61,998 nucleotides of DNA, taken from positions 1 to 61,998 of the forward strand of contig MLAK01000799.1 of assembly GCA_001839685.1 (NCBI GenBank). Reading direction: 5' to 3'. Both the position numbers and the translations under genes were made by a program. This document shows positions 27,528 through 38,714 of the stretch, in pieces. The DNA is from Tritrichomonas foetus (lineage: Eukaryota > Parabasalia > Tritrichomonadida > Tritrichomonadidae). How positions within the stretch are numbered: position 1 is the stretch's first letter; every line of letters starts with the position of its first letter. Under the pieces are notes generated by a model, which searched no databases, was not told where the DNA came from, and saw only the letters and a program-made list of their open reading frames with translations.

Positions 27528-30500
27528 TCATTTTGAAATCTTCATTGCCAGTTCTTCAGTTGGATTGATGTTGAATGGAATGATCTCTGCATTTCCAGTG
27601 ATTGTAATCAACACAAAAGCTTTCTTTTCTAAATCATAATCAATCGAAATGGCCTCTGCCGATGTACCACTAACATAGATATACTGAGGACGTGCAGCAT
27701 CGAAAAATCCAATGTCTTTATTTTCACTAATGTAGGCAATACAATCGATTCCTCCTTTTGATACAAAAGGTGAAAATATCGTAAAAATACATTCCGACTT
27801 GTGTTGGGTCATTAATGATCCATTTAATGTAAATACTGATACAATTTTATCTGCTGTTTGTACAATAATATAACCACTAGCCTTTGTGATACTTATGTGT
27901 AAAATTCTTGTTTCAAATTTATGAACACAAATTTCTTTCATTTCTGACACAATATGAAGACAATTGTCACAAGTTGAATAAACAATTAATTCAAATTCGG
28001 AAGCAGCAGTCATTCCAGTAATATCATGCTTCGAAAAAATAGTATTAGAATCATTACTTGTAACTTTTTCATCTATTTGGATTTTTATATTTCTTTTATT
28101 ACTTTTTTCATTCATTTTTTCATTTTTGGCATTCAAATGTCCACCATTGTTTGGAGAATGGTTTGCTTTCAAAATACTTTCAAGATTTAAGGATTTAATT
28201 GTTGATTTGGTTTGACAATAATAAATTTTATGATGTTTTGATTGACAAATCAACGAAGTTTCACAATAAAATGGAAACTGATAACAATTGATACTATTGA
28301 AAATTGTCAGTGTCAAATTTTTCGAATCAAATGCAATTAATTCATTTTCACCTTTTATAAAATTGATTGATTTCAAGCTTGCCAGATGATATTGAGCCGA
28401 TCTTTCATACGTTTTTTTATTAAAGAATGATATTGACCCACGAAAATCGACAATCAAAAACCCATTTTTGTTTGTAAAAGTTCCATAAGAAAGTGGTTCA
28501 TTATTCAAACAAATCGAATTTGTGGCATTTTTCAAAGATTTGCCAAAAATAGTCATATTAGTGAAAGTTTTGGTAAATGTATTGGATATCCAAAAATAGA
28601 TTAAATCACTCATTTTTGGTGTTTCAATTAAATTTCGAAGAATTGCCACAAATTCATATTTTGAAATTGAGTTGTTTATGTTTCTATTTGATGTGTTTTT
28701 AATAAATGACCATGTAGGAATACTTTCATCATTTATTGTTTCAGGAATGAAATAAAATTCAGGCGGAACACTATCAAAATTTTGGATTTCTGGAATGTTT
28801 ATAGTCTTAATTTGTGAACTTTCATTGAAAAATAGAGAATATTCGGTGAATTTACTATTTATATCATTTCCCTTATCATTTGAATGATTCAAAAGATTTG
28901 TATTAATACGTAATTTTTCATAATCTTTAAATAATTGTGGGAAAACCGGATATTTATTTTTTAGATGAAATGAGCGACCGTTCAAATAATTTAATTTTAT
29001 AATCAGCTCAAACATTGAGTTAAATCGAATATTATCTTTAAAGTTCACAATATCTGAAGGGAAATATTGAATGTATGATTGCTTTGTTGGATTTGAACCA
29101 AAATCAAAATAATAAGATATGTTATTTTTAACAAAAACTTCAATTGCTGTTGAAGACATTTCTAAAACTAAAGTTATTTGTTTCATTTCAATAATTCGAC
29201 TAAATAACTTATCATCAGTGAAAAAATAAATACCTTTTTGCCCAATTTGAAAATTAATCACCTTGTCGGGTTTATTTAATTGGATTAATTTTGCCTTAAA
29301 AACAGTTGCTTCAGATCTTGAAAAGAATTTAGGATCTGGCTTTAAGAGTTCTTTCATATTTTTACTAGTCTTCGTTTCTTTATATTCATTTATCTTCAAT
29401 GGGCATAAATTAGTCAAAAATGTACTCTTTTGAATTTTGTCAAAACGATTATTTTTCTCTGTAAAGAATTTATTTTTTCTTGGACTGTCTGTAATTTTAT
29501 CCATCAGCTTAATGTTTGTTAATTTATCGATGTATCCCTTACTATTATTGACTGAATTATTTATATTATTAAAAATCAAAAGTACTGTTTTATTAAAAGA
29601 TTTCTTAAATTTAATTCGCATCTTTTCAATGGTAGAGCCAAAATCATTTGTATTTGTTCCTTGGTGATTTCTTATTTCCTTATAGTAGTTAATTAATGAC
29701 GAATATTCACTTTTTTCTGAGTTTGAAATTAATTGATCAGCTAACCCAATTGTTGAAATATTTAGAATATACCTTTCATCTGAACTCAAAGCAGCACAGT
29801 AATAAATAGGGAAATCATTTTTTCCAGATACAATTTTTTGAGTCAATGCATCCAAATCATCAATATTTTTGATATCAGTTTTAATTGGAAAACTCTGTTT
29901 CAAATCAGAAAAGTCAATAGTCTCATAGAAAATTGAATGATCGAACAGATTGAGTAAAGAAGAAGAAGGTTGGTTTTGTTCAAGTTTCCAAAAAGTGATA
30001 TAAACTAAAATATTTGACACTTTACGTTGAATTTCAGGGTTGTTTAATTTTTCCGATAAAACGGCATAAAATTCATTAATATCAAAATTTCCATGATTCT
30101 TAAAACAAGAACGAAATAAATGAAGGAGGTAAGAAATTTGTTTGATCGATCTTTTTGAATCACGTGAATAAAAAGAGATAAATGAAAACAATTGCTGATG
30201 ATTCTTTCGTGATGTTGTATTAAAAACCAGTATTAAAGGCCATAAATACCATTCATCTTCGATACAAATAGCTTGCTTGTTCTTTCTCATTTCATTTAAG
30301 ACTTGAATGGCTGTTTCGATTGCATCTGAATCAAGAAGAAGTGATAAATTTGAAATAATTGAAAAGAAATTTGGAAAATGAGGCAAAACATGAATTATGC
30401 GACGAAAAATCTTTTTTACAAATGTAATATCTTTGTTCTTTAAAAGAATAATTGAAGTTGTAAATTCTTTATATATGTTTTCACCCGATAATTCATGAAT

Positions 30501-33500
30501 AATTTGAAGACATTTCAAAGCAATTTTTGTTTTTGATGTTTGCATGAACATTATATGTGAATATTGAATAAATTTTTGTTTACATGATTCATGAATTACT
30601 GACGTTAAATTTAAAGCTAAGTCAAGATATGAACCAATAATTTTTTCGTCATGAATTGAAAAACAATTCCAAAAAAGGGAATAACTATCATGTTGTTCAA
30701 AGTTGATGAAAGAAATTAATTCCATAAACTTTAAAAATAACGAACAACTTGATGATCCAAATATTTTTGATTCAAAATATTTGATTAATGATAAAAACAA
30801 CGAAGTATGTTCAAAGAAATGAGAATGATTTGCAATTATTACTGTTGACCAATGTGTTATTATTTCGGGTAAATCTTTGCTATTTGTCCAATTAGATAAA
30901 TTTAATAAAATCATTTCAAGCCATTTATTTTTTAAGGTTTCAAGAGAAATTGCTTCTAAAATTGAATAAGTATTATAATATAGATGCGAATTGCATTTCC
31001 CTTGTTCATTTAATTCATTGAGAACTTCAACTAAATCAGGTATCAAGCTAATAAATTTATTTTGTGTAATTTCTGAAGCTTCAAAAATATATTTTAAGTT
31101 TGAAAGAAAATCAATAGATTGTGTATCACGAAACACCTCAATAAATTCTTTTAATAAAATCACATTTTCAAATTGCAAAGATAAAAATTGAGGATCAATA
31201 TCATTTTTCTCTGATTTACTTGTAATTGATATTTCATCAGCAATAAAATCAATGTTTCCAATTGAAATATGATATTTTTCATCTTTAGTTAATTTTCGTG
31301 GGATAAATCGGAAGTCTGCAATATAACCAAGTTCATATCTATCTGTTCGTGGATATTTAGTTTCATGACCATTTATAGCATTTATTGATTTAGTTGTTCC
31401 TATTGTCACTTTTAGATCTCCTTCAATAAAAACTAATTTTGACATTTCGGATTTAATTGGTTTATCATAATCCAAACTTGTTTTTAGAGAAACATTTCCT
31501 TTTGGATCAACTTCGAAAGATATTACAACAAAATGCCAAGAACTTGAGGGCTCAATTCTATCTTTTCGCGAGTCTTTCCATTGGAAACATGGAAAATCAA
31601 CTAGTTTAACTTGCGTTCGAATTGTATTATAATCATATCTAAATAAAATTCGACCATTATTCATAAAAACAACAATTTTCGCCATTTTAGTATCAGAAAT
31701 AGAAAATAATTCTACATCAGAACGGCTTTGGTTAATGGTCAACATGTCTAATCTTAACCAAAAAGCAATGGTAAAACTATTCTTGAAGAAAGATCCTGTT
31801 AATCCAGTTAAAATTGAATTTCTTGGTAAACTTGAAATCATTATGGAAGGCTTTTGAGAAATGTTTCCATTAATTAAAGATTTAGTAAACAAATTGTAGT
31901 TATCTTGCAAATTTGTTTGACAAAGTTTCAGGAAATTTGAGGCAACAGAAAAAGATGATTTAAATGAGCTCATTAAGCTTAAGAGTGGATATACTAACGC
32001 TTTTCGATCATTATAAGAAAGACTTATTTCAATTTCAAGTCCATTATAAAAAATAGTTGAACAATTTATTTTGCTGTCATAATTAATAGATTGCAAAAAC
32101 ATCAAAAGTATTGTATCAACTGATCCTAAATGACAATTGATTATATTTGACCAAGATATCTTACAACAGTCAATTAATTTCTTTAAAATTCCATTAAAAA
32201 ATGAAGCCTTTCCATAGCTTGCAAACAAAAATGGTAAAAACTGTGGTCTTTTAATCAAAAACAATTGACTATTCTTGAATTCTATTTTCTCTCTTTTGAG
32301 TTGAGTTGAATTCTTTAACAAACACATAAAATTTGTATATACTGAATCATATGAAGCATTTTTCTTTATAAAAGAAGATAAGTGGTTTAAATATTCAACT
32401 TTTGGGCAAAAATCAGTTTGATTCATTGATAAAAATAAAATAATTTTTAAAATATACTCCAAAAGTTCGTAGGATGGCTTAGCAATAAAATTTTGAATAA
32501 TTACGTCAAAAAGAAATGCAAAAAAATTAATAGAATGGATGTTATGATGCATACAATTTGTGATCATTCTGCACAATTTAATAGCTAAGTCTGAATATAA
32601 TTTATTATTAGATTTATTGGCACAATTATATAATGCATCATGAATTCTAGCTAAAACAGGATCATAATTATGATCATCATCACAAGAAATGTAATATTTT
32701 TCAACAATATGAATGATTATATCAGTAATTTCATTTTCAAAGAGAAATTCAAAAAAGTAAGGTCCAAAAGAATGACTTTCGAAGCTTTTATATCGGGCTA
32801 AATGAAAAGTAAATAAAAATATGCAATTTCTTGCCTTTGCCACAAGATCTGAATGATTATTGAAGTCAATTTGTTGTAAAATTTTAGCTTGCTTAATGAC
32901 TTTTTCGATAAATTTTTCGTTTTCTGCAAGTTTTTGAAAAACTGAATAACCTGCATCATGATCACATCCTCCCGACTCTGCTTTAGATAGAATTCTTCCT
33001 AAATGTTCCGCATATAAAAATGGATTTGATTTCTTAAACAAGCTAATTAGTCTATCAGGGTCAGTGTAAATTAATAAATCAAATATTTCATTTCTAAAAC
33101 GATTAACAATCGGATTTAAGTATCCATCAATGAATATCAAATGCTTTGGATTAAAAATACAAGGTAAACCTAAATATTGAAATTGACAATCTAATAGTTC
33201 TTTAACAATATTTACAGGTCTTAATAAAATGAGGTAAGCTGCATAAACCAGAGGAAATTCTTCACTATCTTGATTTATAGCTAAATATTGAAAAAATTTA
33301 AAAAAATTAACCAAAATACTTGGATCAGAGAATTGAAGCATATCTGTTAATGAATTAATAATGTTTTTTGTAGACTCATCAAAAATATTAATTAGTGGTT
33401 CGAATGTCTGGAAGAAAACTTTTGGTAAAGCTTCAATTCCTTTCGGAAATGATTTGTTAGGCTTGTCGATAAAATCATAATTATAATTATCTTTGTTTGC

Positions 33501-34436
33501 TAATTTGATATTTGGAATTTCGACATCGGAAAATTCTTTCTGTGAATTAATTTTGAGTTCCAACTGACTTTTTTTGATATGGTTTATTAAAATCGATGGA
33601 AGTTCAATATAAACGTCATTTAACTGAGAACACATTGCATTTTTGGACATCCAAGCAATAATTTTCAAGGCATTTGAAGAAAAAGATTTAATGTATTGAT
33701 CGAGAAGCTTAATAATATTGGTTTTATAGTTTTCAATATCCATAAATTCACGATTATTAAAGGCACATTTATAAAAAACCGAAAGCATTTCACTAATGAG
33801 AACTTTTGAATCTGTCTTGATAATCATTTCATCAAGTTCTAAAAATAACGGAAAAAATTTCTTTTCAAGAACATAATGATCGAGTTCTAAATATTTAATG
33901 ATAATTCCAAAAGATTTTTCAGAAATGTGGTCTTTATAGGAGTGAATTAATAATTTAATTAAATCATGAAATAACATTGAATTCAATTTGATCATGTTTT
34001 TATCGATTTCTTTTTTGGTTGATAAACTTTGTTTTAATCCTGCCAAAAGAAATTCAATAACATTATTAAATTGATTTTCTTTCTCAAGATACCGCTTTTC
34101 AACATTTTCTGGAAAATACAAAAAAGACACTACATTAAAATATACCAATATTTCCACTTCTAAAGGATTTTCGACGTTTAGGGGTGATGTCAAAAGTTCT
34201 AATTCGTTAATTTCGACATCATAATTAAACCCAATCGATATCAGTGAATCTTTTTCGCGATTTTGACCGGATAATTCCTGTGAAAGTTTTGAAATCGAGG
34301 TTTTATCGATATTGGATAATTTCTTTTTCGAATTTGGATAAGAGGCTGTTGAGGCATATGTTTCGTGATATGTTTGAAATAAAAGTACCAAATAATTTAT
34401 TGGCTTTCCTTTAAAATAATTCACCAATGAGTTCAT
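27528..34436 (-). CDS. Divergent BEACH-domain protein (LYST/NBEA/ALFY superfamily)
   Basis: A 2302-residue protein from ATG 34436. Residues 1-850 are helical, armadillo-like. Around 880-1060 is a concanavalin-A-like sandwich (FTIAFWLRLDMLT, GRILFRYD, SSWHFVVISFEVD, DLKVTIGTT). A further helical region precedes a PH-like segment near 1700-1790 (KVINFQIGQKGIYFFTDDK). The BEACH region follows at ~1800-2000: KLNYLNGRSFHLKNKYPVFP (family NxxAGRsyndl-xQYPVFPW), VPPEFYFIPETINDESIPTW (family PEFFYxPEfLxN) and MSDLIYFWIS (family HeWIDLIFG). The end shows WD40-type strands. The BEACH core is shortened and many standard residues are changed. Such proteins are scaffolds in vesicle and lysosome traffic or autophagy. 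Divergent from the coiled-coil gene at 34772. Confidence 0.88.
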   Translation of the reverse strand: MNSLVNYFKGKPINYLVLLFQTYHETYASTASYPNSKKKLSNIDKTSISKLSQELSGQNREKDSLISIGFNYDVEINELELLTSPLNVENPLEVEILVYFNVVSFLYFPENVEKRYLEKENQFNNVIEFLLAGLKQSLSTKKEIDKNMIKLNSMLFHDLIKLLIHSYKDHISEKSFGIIIKYLELDHYVLEKKFFPLFLELDEMIIKTDSKVLISEMLSVFYKCAFNNREFMDIENYKTNIIKLLDQYIKSFSSNALKIIAWMSKNAMCSQLNDVYIELPSILINHIKKSQLELKINSQKEFSDVEIPNIKLANKDNYNYDFIDKPNKSFPKGIEALPKVFFQTFEPLINIFDESTKNIINSLTDMLQFSDPSILVNFFKFFQYLAINQDSEEFPLVYAAYLILLRPVNIVKELLDCQFQYLGLPCIFNPKHLIFIDGYLNPIVNRFRNEIFDLLIYTDPDRLISLFKKSNPFLYAEHLGRILSKAESGGCDHDAGYSVFQKLAENEKFIEKVIKQAKILQQIDFNNHSDLVAKARNCIFLFTFHLARYKSFESHSFGPYFFEFLFENEITDIIIHIVEKYYISCDDDHNYDPVLARIHDALYNCANKSNNKLYSDLAIKLCRMITNCMHHNIHSINFFAFLFDVIIQNFIAKPSYELLEYILKIILFLSMNQTDFCPKVEYLNHLSSFIKKNASYDSVYTNFMCLLKNSTQLKREKIEFKNSQLFLIKRPQFLPFLFASYGKASFFNGILKKLIDCCKISWSNIINCHLGSVDTILLMFLQSINYDSKINCSTIFYNGLEIEISLSYNDRKALVYPLLSLMSSFKSSFSVASNFLKLCQTNLQDNYNLFTKSLINGNISQKPSIMISSLPRNSILTGLTGSFFKNSFTIAFWLRLDMLTINQSRSDVELFSISDTKMAKIVVFMNNGRILFRYDYNTIRTQVKLVDFPCFQWKDSRKDRIEPSSSWHFVVISFEVDPKGNVSLKTSLDYDKPIKSEMSKLVFIEGDLKVTIGTTKSINAINGHETKYPRTDRYELGYIADFRFIPRKLTKDEKYHISIGNIDFIADEISITSKSEKNDIDPQFLSLQFENVILLKEFIEVFRDTQSIDFLSNLKYIFEASEITQNKFISLIPDLVEVLNELNEQGKCNSHLYYNTYSILEAISLETLKNKWLEMILLNLSNWTNSKDLPEIITHWSTVIIANHSHFFEHTSLFLSLIKYFESKIFGSSSCSLFLKFMELISFINFEQHDSYSLFWNCFSIHDEKIIGSYLDLALNLTSVIHESCKQKFIQYSHIMFMQTSKTKIALKCLQIIHELSGENIYKEFTTSIILLKNKDITFVKKIFRRIIHVLPHFPNFFSIISNLSLLLDSDAIETAIQVLNEMRKNKQAICIEDEWYLWPLILVFNTTSRKNHQQLFSFISFYSRDSKRSIKQISYLLHLFRSCFKNHGNFDINEFYAVLSEKLNNPEIQRKVSNILVYITFWKLEQNQPSSSLLNLFDHSIFYETIDFSDLKQSFPIKTDIKNIDDLDALTQKIVSGKNDFPIYYCAALSSDERYILNISTIGLADQLISNSEKSEYSSLINYYKEIRNHQGTNTNDFGSTIEKMRIKFKKSFNKTVLLIFNNINNSVNNSKGYIDKLTNIKLMDKITDSPRKNKFFTEKNNRFDKIQKSTFLTNLCPLKINEYKETKTSKNMKELLKPDPKFFSRSEATVFKAKLIQLNKPDKVINFQIGQKGIYFFTDDKLFSRIIEMKQITLVLEMSSTAIEVFVKNNISYYFDFGSNPTKQSYIQYFPSDIVNFKDNIRFNSMFELIIKLNYLNGRSFHLKNKYPVFPQLFKDYEKLRINTNLLNHSNDKGNDINSKFTEYSLFFNESSQIKTINIPEIQNFDSVPPEFYFIPETINDESIPTWSFIKNTSNRNINNSISKYEFVAILRNLIETPKMSDLIYFWISNTFTKTFTNMTIFGKSLKNATNSICLNNEPLSYGTFTNKNGFLIVDFRGSISFFNKKTYERSAQYHLASLKSINFIKGENELIAFDSKNLTLTIFNSINCYQFPFYCETSLICQSKHHKIYYCQTKSTIKSLNLESILKANHSPNNGGHLNAKNEKMNEKSNKRNIKIQIDEKVTSNDSNTIFSKHDITGMTAASEFELIVYSTCDNCLHIVSEMKEICVHKFETRILHISITKASGYIIVQTADKIVSVFTLNGSLMTQHKSECIFTIFSPFVSKGGIDCIAYISENKDIGFFDAARPQYIYVSGTSAEAISIDYDLEKKAFVLITITGNAEIIPFNINPTEELAMKISK

Positions 34437-34771
34437 TGAAGAGTAAATTTTATTGAGATATTTTTAATCGTCTTTTGCAAAAACTCAAAAAATGACGATC
34501 CTTATCTTAAGTTCATGAACCTTTTGAACAAACTTGAAATTATTCTATTATAATTAGGTCATATACTCGCCTCGATTTGAACCTTTACCTAACAGATAAT
34601 GGCAAATATCCAACCATTTAGGGTTATGATGTTGAAAGATTACATATAAACCAAATCAATGTAAATATGGTCACATAATTACAACCAAATATATTCATAA
34701 AAAATTGATTTATACGTTAAATAAAATTTTATTGGGTTTGAATCTGAAATAAAGTTGTTTAAAACTCGAGC
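34437..34771. other. Divergent promoter region
   Basis: 335 bp shared by the BEACH and coiled-coil genes, which point away from each other. Minus-strand TCAATAAAATT and CTCTTCAATG precede the BEACH ATG. No RNA gene is seen. Confidence 0.5.
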
Positions 34772-35584
34772 ATGAAAACGCAAAATGTCGAAAATTTTTA
34801 CAACAAACTCAATCGAGCCCCACAAAGAAAAATACGAACAGCCAGAGCAATTGAACCCAAAATGAGGGTTCCCAAAAGTGATACAACTCATCTTGAGAAG
34901 ATAACAACTGGTGCACACCTAGCAGAAAGCATTACAAGCACAACAAGAAAAATTCGAGAGGATGAAGTTCAGCAATGGATAGATGAAAATGATCCAAGTC
35001 CGATTGAAATTCTGAAAAGAATCGCCGAAGTAAGTTTACCACATCATAATGCACTAATGAAAATAGCCAATGAACTAGAGGAAATCGCATCAACACCTGT
35101 GCCTCCTCAAATATCAGAAGAATATAACCGGCGGTCAATGAGATGCAAATTGGCAGATGTTTTGCTTGAAACTCGTGATATTGAATGTTCTATAAATGAT
35201 AAGCAAGAAAGAGAAAAAGTCTTACGTGCAAGATTAGAATACATGACTCGACAAAGAGACGAAATGAAACAAAGATATTTGGATTATGATAGAATTGTTC
35301 AAAATGAAAAATTTAATAAATATTACGATTTAAAGAGAGGAGTAGATATTGAAAAACAGGCAAAAGATTTCGAAAGGGATACTGAAATAAATAAAAAAGT
35401 TCAAATAGAATTTTCTCAGCTCTGGGGAGAAAGCAGGCTTTTGCGGGATGAAATTTCTAAAATTTCTGAAAAATTAGAACAAAATCGCATCTTCCACGAA
35501 AAATTTGCACATGAAAGAGCTCAGAAAAAATTAAATTTAGAAAAAGAATATCAAGATATGATAATAAAACCGGAGGGTGAATAA
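34772..35584 (+). CDS. Coiled-coil protein of unknown function
   Basis: A 270-residue, charged and almost fully helical protein. The first ~60 residues are basic and disordered (RAPQRKIRTARAIEPKM). From ~60 to the end there are heptad-like helices: EDEVQQWIDENDPSPIEIL, LRARLEYMTRQRDEMKQRYL, ISKISEKLEQNRIFHEKFA and AQKKLNLEKEYQDMI. There are no signal peptide, membrane segments or zinc sites. Such proteins are often cytoskeletal or flagellar, but no family is recognised. The start is the first ATG. Confidence 0.75.
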   Translation: MKTQNVENFYNKLNRAPQRKIRTARAIEPKMRVPKSDTTHLEKITTGAHLAESITSTTRKIREDEVQQWIDENDPSPIEILKRIAEVSLPHHNALMKIANELEEIASTPVPPQISEEYNRRSMRCKLADVLLETRDIECSINDKQEREKVLRARLEYMTRQRDEMKQRYLDYDRIVQNEKFNKYYDLKRGVDIEKQAKDFERDTEINKKVQIEFSQLWGESRLLRDEISKISEKLEQNRIFHEKFAHERAQKKLNLEKEYQDMIIKPEGE

Positions 35585-36891
35585 TAGAGCGAAATTTCAT
35601 TCATGTGAACCATTGAAAAGTTTTTTTCAATTACCTTTCAAGAGGTTCACCTGAATGTTTGCTTTTTTCTATTTCTAGAAAAAAATTATATATTGTTTGT
35701 AAAGAAAATCGAATATCATTTTTCACTTATTCATCATTTTTTTATTTTTATGATCCTCTTCCTTTCTCCTTCCTCCTCTATGCTGCTTATCATTGATTGG
35801 TACCATTTGAATACTAGTAATAGTAGTTGGGAACAGTCTACTAAGTTATTACGAATATTATTGATAATTTTTGCAGACATATTCTCGAGTAGTTTGATGG
35901 TGTTTTCATTTTCCAACTTTTCTCTTCACTTTCATCCTTTTCTTCAGATGTCAGCTTTCTGATATTTATATAAAACTGGGGAAATATTGTGTTTTGAATA
36001 TATTTTTGATAACCAACAATTCTGAACAAAACATCAATAAGTTTTTAATGAGTGGTGTCGGATTTTTGGTGGGTCGAAGGTGCAAACTCTTTGATATTGA
36101 AGAGAAAAAAGTGCAAGAGAGCTTTAATGCAGTCATCACAGTTTTCTTTGGTGATGAAATAATTATATTTTAGCAGTATGAATAAGTAAAAAATCATTTA
36201 TCACTTCAGAATATTCAAGTGAGTTGAAAAACAGACCTTCACATATTATGATTATTTCGGGATCTGAATTTATGAACTTCTGAAAGAATATATGGAAAAC
36301 TCCAAATTATTAGAATTCCGATATTTCTTATGGTCAAATTTATCCTGAGGTATATCTTTGATGATTTTTGACTCATAAAATAATTGATTCCAGATTTCGT
36401 TTCAGCATTTCCGAAATTATGAAATATATCCGTGTGCAAACAACACATATCATACAAACATAATTACTTGGTATTCCATATTAATTGCTTCAATGTATCT
36501 AAAAATTTATTTCTGGATTTGGAAAGATTATTCCTGACCTTTTGTTGACTCATGAATACTTATACGAATTTTTTGATGAAGACCTTTGAAGGATATTGTC
36601 TCATGTTCACAAGAAGACTCCATCATTGCAAATGAAGTGGTCTAAAATGAATTCTTACTTGATGATTATTGATTGAATGTATCTCAAAATTGAAAAAAAA
36701 GTTTTCTTTGGGAATTAATGGCATTTCTTTGAAAATGTTTAACTATTTTCTGTATGAATTTATTTTTGTGATATCATTAAATATTAAATATATAATTCAA
36801 ATACGATGGAAATATAAAGTATTGAAAAATAAACATTATTTTGGATGACTTTCCCCTTAAAAAATTAATAAACGTACATAGCATATTTCGT
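35585..36891. other. Intergenic, possible decayed coding DNA
   Basis: 1.3 kb without a convincing gene. On the minus strand two overlapping frames (36029-35841 and 35916-35734) would join across one frameshift into a charged helical stretch (RKLTSEEKDESEEK, ENENTIKLLENMSAKIINNI, VDCSQLLLLVFKWYQSMI). This could be a gene remnant. The remainder is AT-rich with no feature. Confidence 0.4.
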
Positions 36892-38265
36892 ATGAAATCC
36901 GACAATTTCGATTTGCCTCACTCAAACATTGATCAACTAACATCATATATTACCGAAAATGACAACTATTCAGATGCATTATATTTAATTTGGAGACACG
37001 CTGAAGAAATTTCCAATCCACATATCTTCGTTGAAGCAATGGACAAAATTATCAATACACAATCAGAGTCATCAGACAAAATTGTAAACAACGAAGGTGC
37101 TCTTGACTTTATTTTCGATCATTATTTTCCGATGATAGAAGCTACCAGCGTTGAAGATCCAAAAGTTCTTGCAACCCGCATAAATCTCATGCAATTTTTA
37201 GTTGACATACTTATTCGCTATCCTTCTGCATTTGGTCCTTATTTAATCTATGTTCGAATGACGTGGGTCATGCTTCTCAAAATAATGAGAAGTGTCACAA
37301 ATTGTCCATCATTAATCATTGAAGCATTTCGCTCAGCAACCTTTTTGTTCACAAAAATGATGGATTTCTGGGAACCTAAAACACAAGCTCAAAGACTTTT
37401 GGATTTCATTTTAAACAATAGACGAGTTTACTACTTACATAATTTAACCATTAAGTTTGCAATGACAATTCAGCCAAGTGAATTCGGATTTGTCACTTTA
37501 TGTAAGGCTATTATTGGTGAAGGAATCGTTCATGCAGGTGACCTTGGTTTAATATACAAAATCCTCAATCTTCCATGCATTAAAAATCCAACAGATATAT
37601 ATAAATACTTATTTGTTGTTGCAACAACACATAAAACAATGTCCAATGCTGCATCATATGTGATTTTACAAACATTTCCGAAATTTGAACAAAAGACTGA
37701 ATTACTCACATGGACAACTTTATTTGTAAAAAGAAGTTTTCAATTTATTGCATTCGCTGATCTGAAAAATCATAAATATACAAGAAAAGCTTTCCTTATT
37801 CGCAGACTGTTTGAAAATATGCTGAAATTAAATATTAATTGGTTAACAGAAGCAATTAATACATCTGCCTCAACTTTACTCTCAATGAATATGCTTGTTG
37901 ATTTTTTGGGTAATAAATTTATTATTGACTGTAAAGATATTGATGAAAAATTCAAAGAAGAAATCGAAACAACTCCAATTGAAAAACTGGATTTAAAGAA
38001 TATGCTCACTAATGTGAAAGATACTTTACCACTGATTGAAGATCTGACAGAACCAACAAAAGAGATCGAAACAAGACCAGCAACCCAATCACGAAAACCA
38101 ACAGTTGCTGAAATGCGTGCTAGACTTCGAACAAAGTCAAGGGGAAGGAAAACATCGCCAAATCAAAGTGATACAACAACTGACATTGAAATGCTCTTGA
38201 AAATGCCTGGACAACCTTCAAAAGAAATTAATACTCCTCCTCCAGAAATTACCGAGATATATTGA
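36892..38265 (+). CDS. Unknown helical (HEAT/ARM-like) protein
   Basis: A 457-residue protein from the first in-frame ATG (36892); the frame is open from 36826 but has no earlier ATG. It is strongly helical, with pairs of hydrophobic helices typical of HEAT/armadillo folding (TRINLMQFLVDILIRYPSAF, VMLLKIMRSVTNCPSLIIEA, SAASYV-like segments such as KTMSNAASYVILQTFPKF). The last ~80 residues are polar and basic (PTVAEMRARLRTKSRGRKTS) and end PPPEITEIY. No domain family is recognised. No signal or membrane segment is seen. It could be a scaffold or adaptor, which is inference from fold type only. Confidence 0.75.
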   Translation: MKSDNFDLPHSNIDQLTSYITENDNYSDALYLIWRHAEEISNPHIFVEAMDKIINTQSESSDKIVNNEGALDFIFDHYFPMIEATSVEDPKVLATRINLMQFLVDILIRYPSAFGPYLIYVRMTWVMLLKIMRSVTNCPSLIIEAFRSATFLFTKMMDFWEPKTQAQRLLDFILNNRRVYYLHNLTIKFAMTIQPSEFGFVTLCKAIIGEGIVHAGDLGLIYKILNLPCIKNPTDIYKYLFVVATTHKTMSNAASYVILQTFPKFEQKTELLTWTTLFVKRSFQFIAFADLKNHKYTRKAFLIRRLFENMLKLNINWLTEAINTSASTLLSMNMLVDFLGNKFIIDCKDIDEKFKEEIETTPIEKLDLKNMLTNVKDTLPLIEDLTEPTKEIETRPATQSRKPTVAEMRARLRTKSRGRKTSPNQSDTTTDIEMLLKMPGQPSKEINTPPPEITEIY

Positions 38266-38714
38266 TTTGTGTAATTATTTTTACCAAATTACAATGTGTT
38301 ATTTTTATTATTATTAGGTTAAAATAATTTCATCTATGTTTGAATTTTTAATTTTTTTCTTGCTTTCATCTTTCATTGAAGTTGAAATGATATATTAATA
38401 GGTGAGTACTTCTGAATTGTATCTGTTTTCGTAATATGCTCGAGTGTTTCATTGAATTAATATGCATGTAATCAAGGTATCGATTAACACATCAACAAAT
38501 GGATAATTTGGAAAAAATTGAGGAAACAATTCAGTTTTGGGTAATTAACTTTGTCTTTTGTAAAAGTGAGCAATTTTAGAAATTACAGGCAAAATAATCT
38601 ATTACAAAAGAAGGTATTCTCAGATTTACTTTTATCAATTTTGAAAAGTGATTCATATTTATTTTCTATTCAAAATTGATAAAATGAATATGTAAAGTTC
38701 ACAATTTACCAATT
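38266..38714. other. Intergenic spacer
   Basis: AT-rich. TCACAATTT (38699-38707) lies 14 nt (from the A) before the VPS15-like ATG and looks like its initiator. Nothing else is seen. Confidence 0.5.

Noticed and set aside
26515..34436. Operon-like grouping of PITP and BEACH genes
   Set aside because: The genes converge on opposite strands, and each has its own initiator-like motif.
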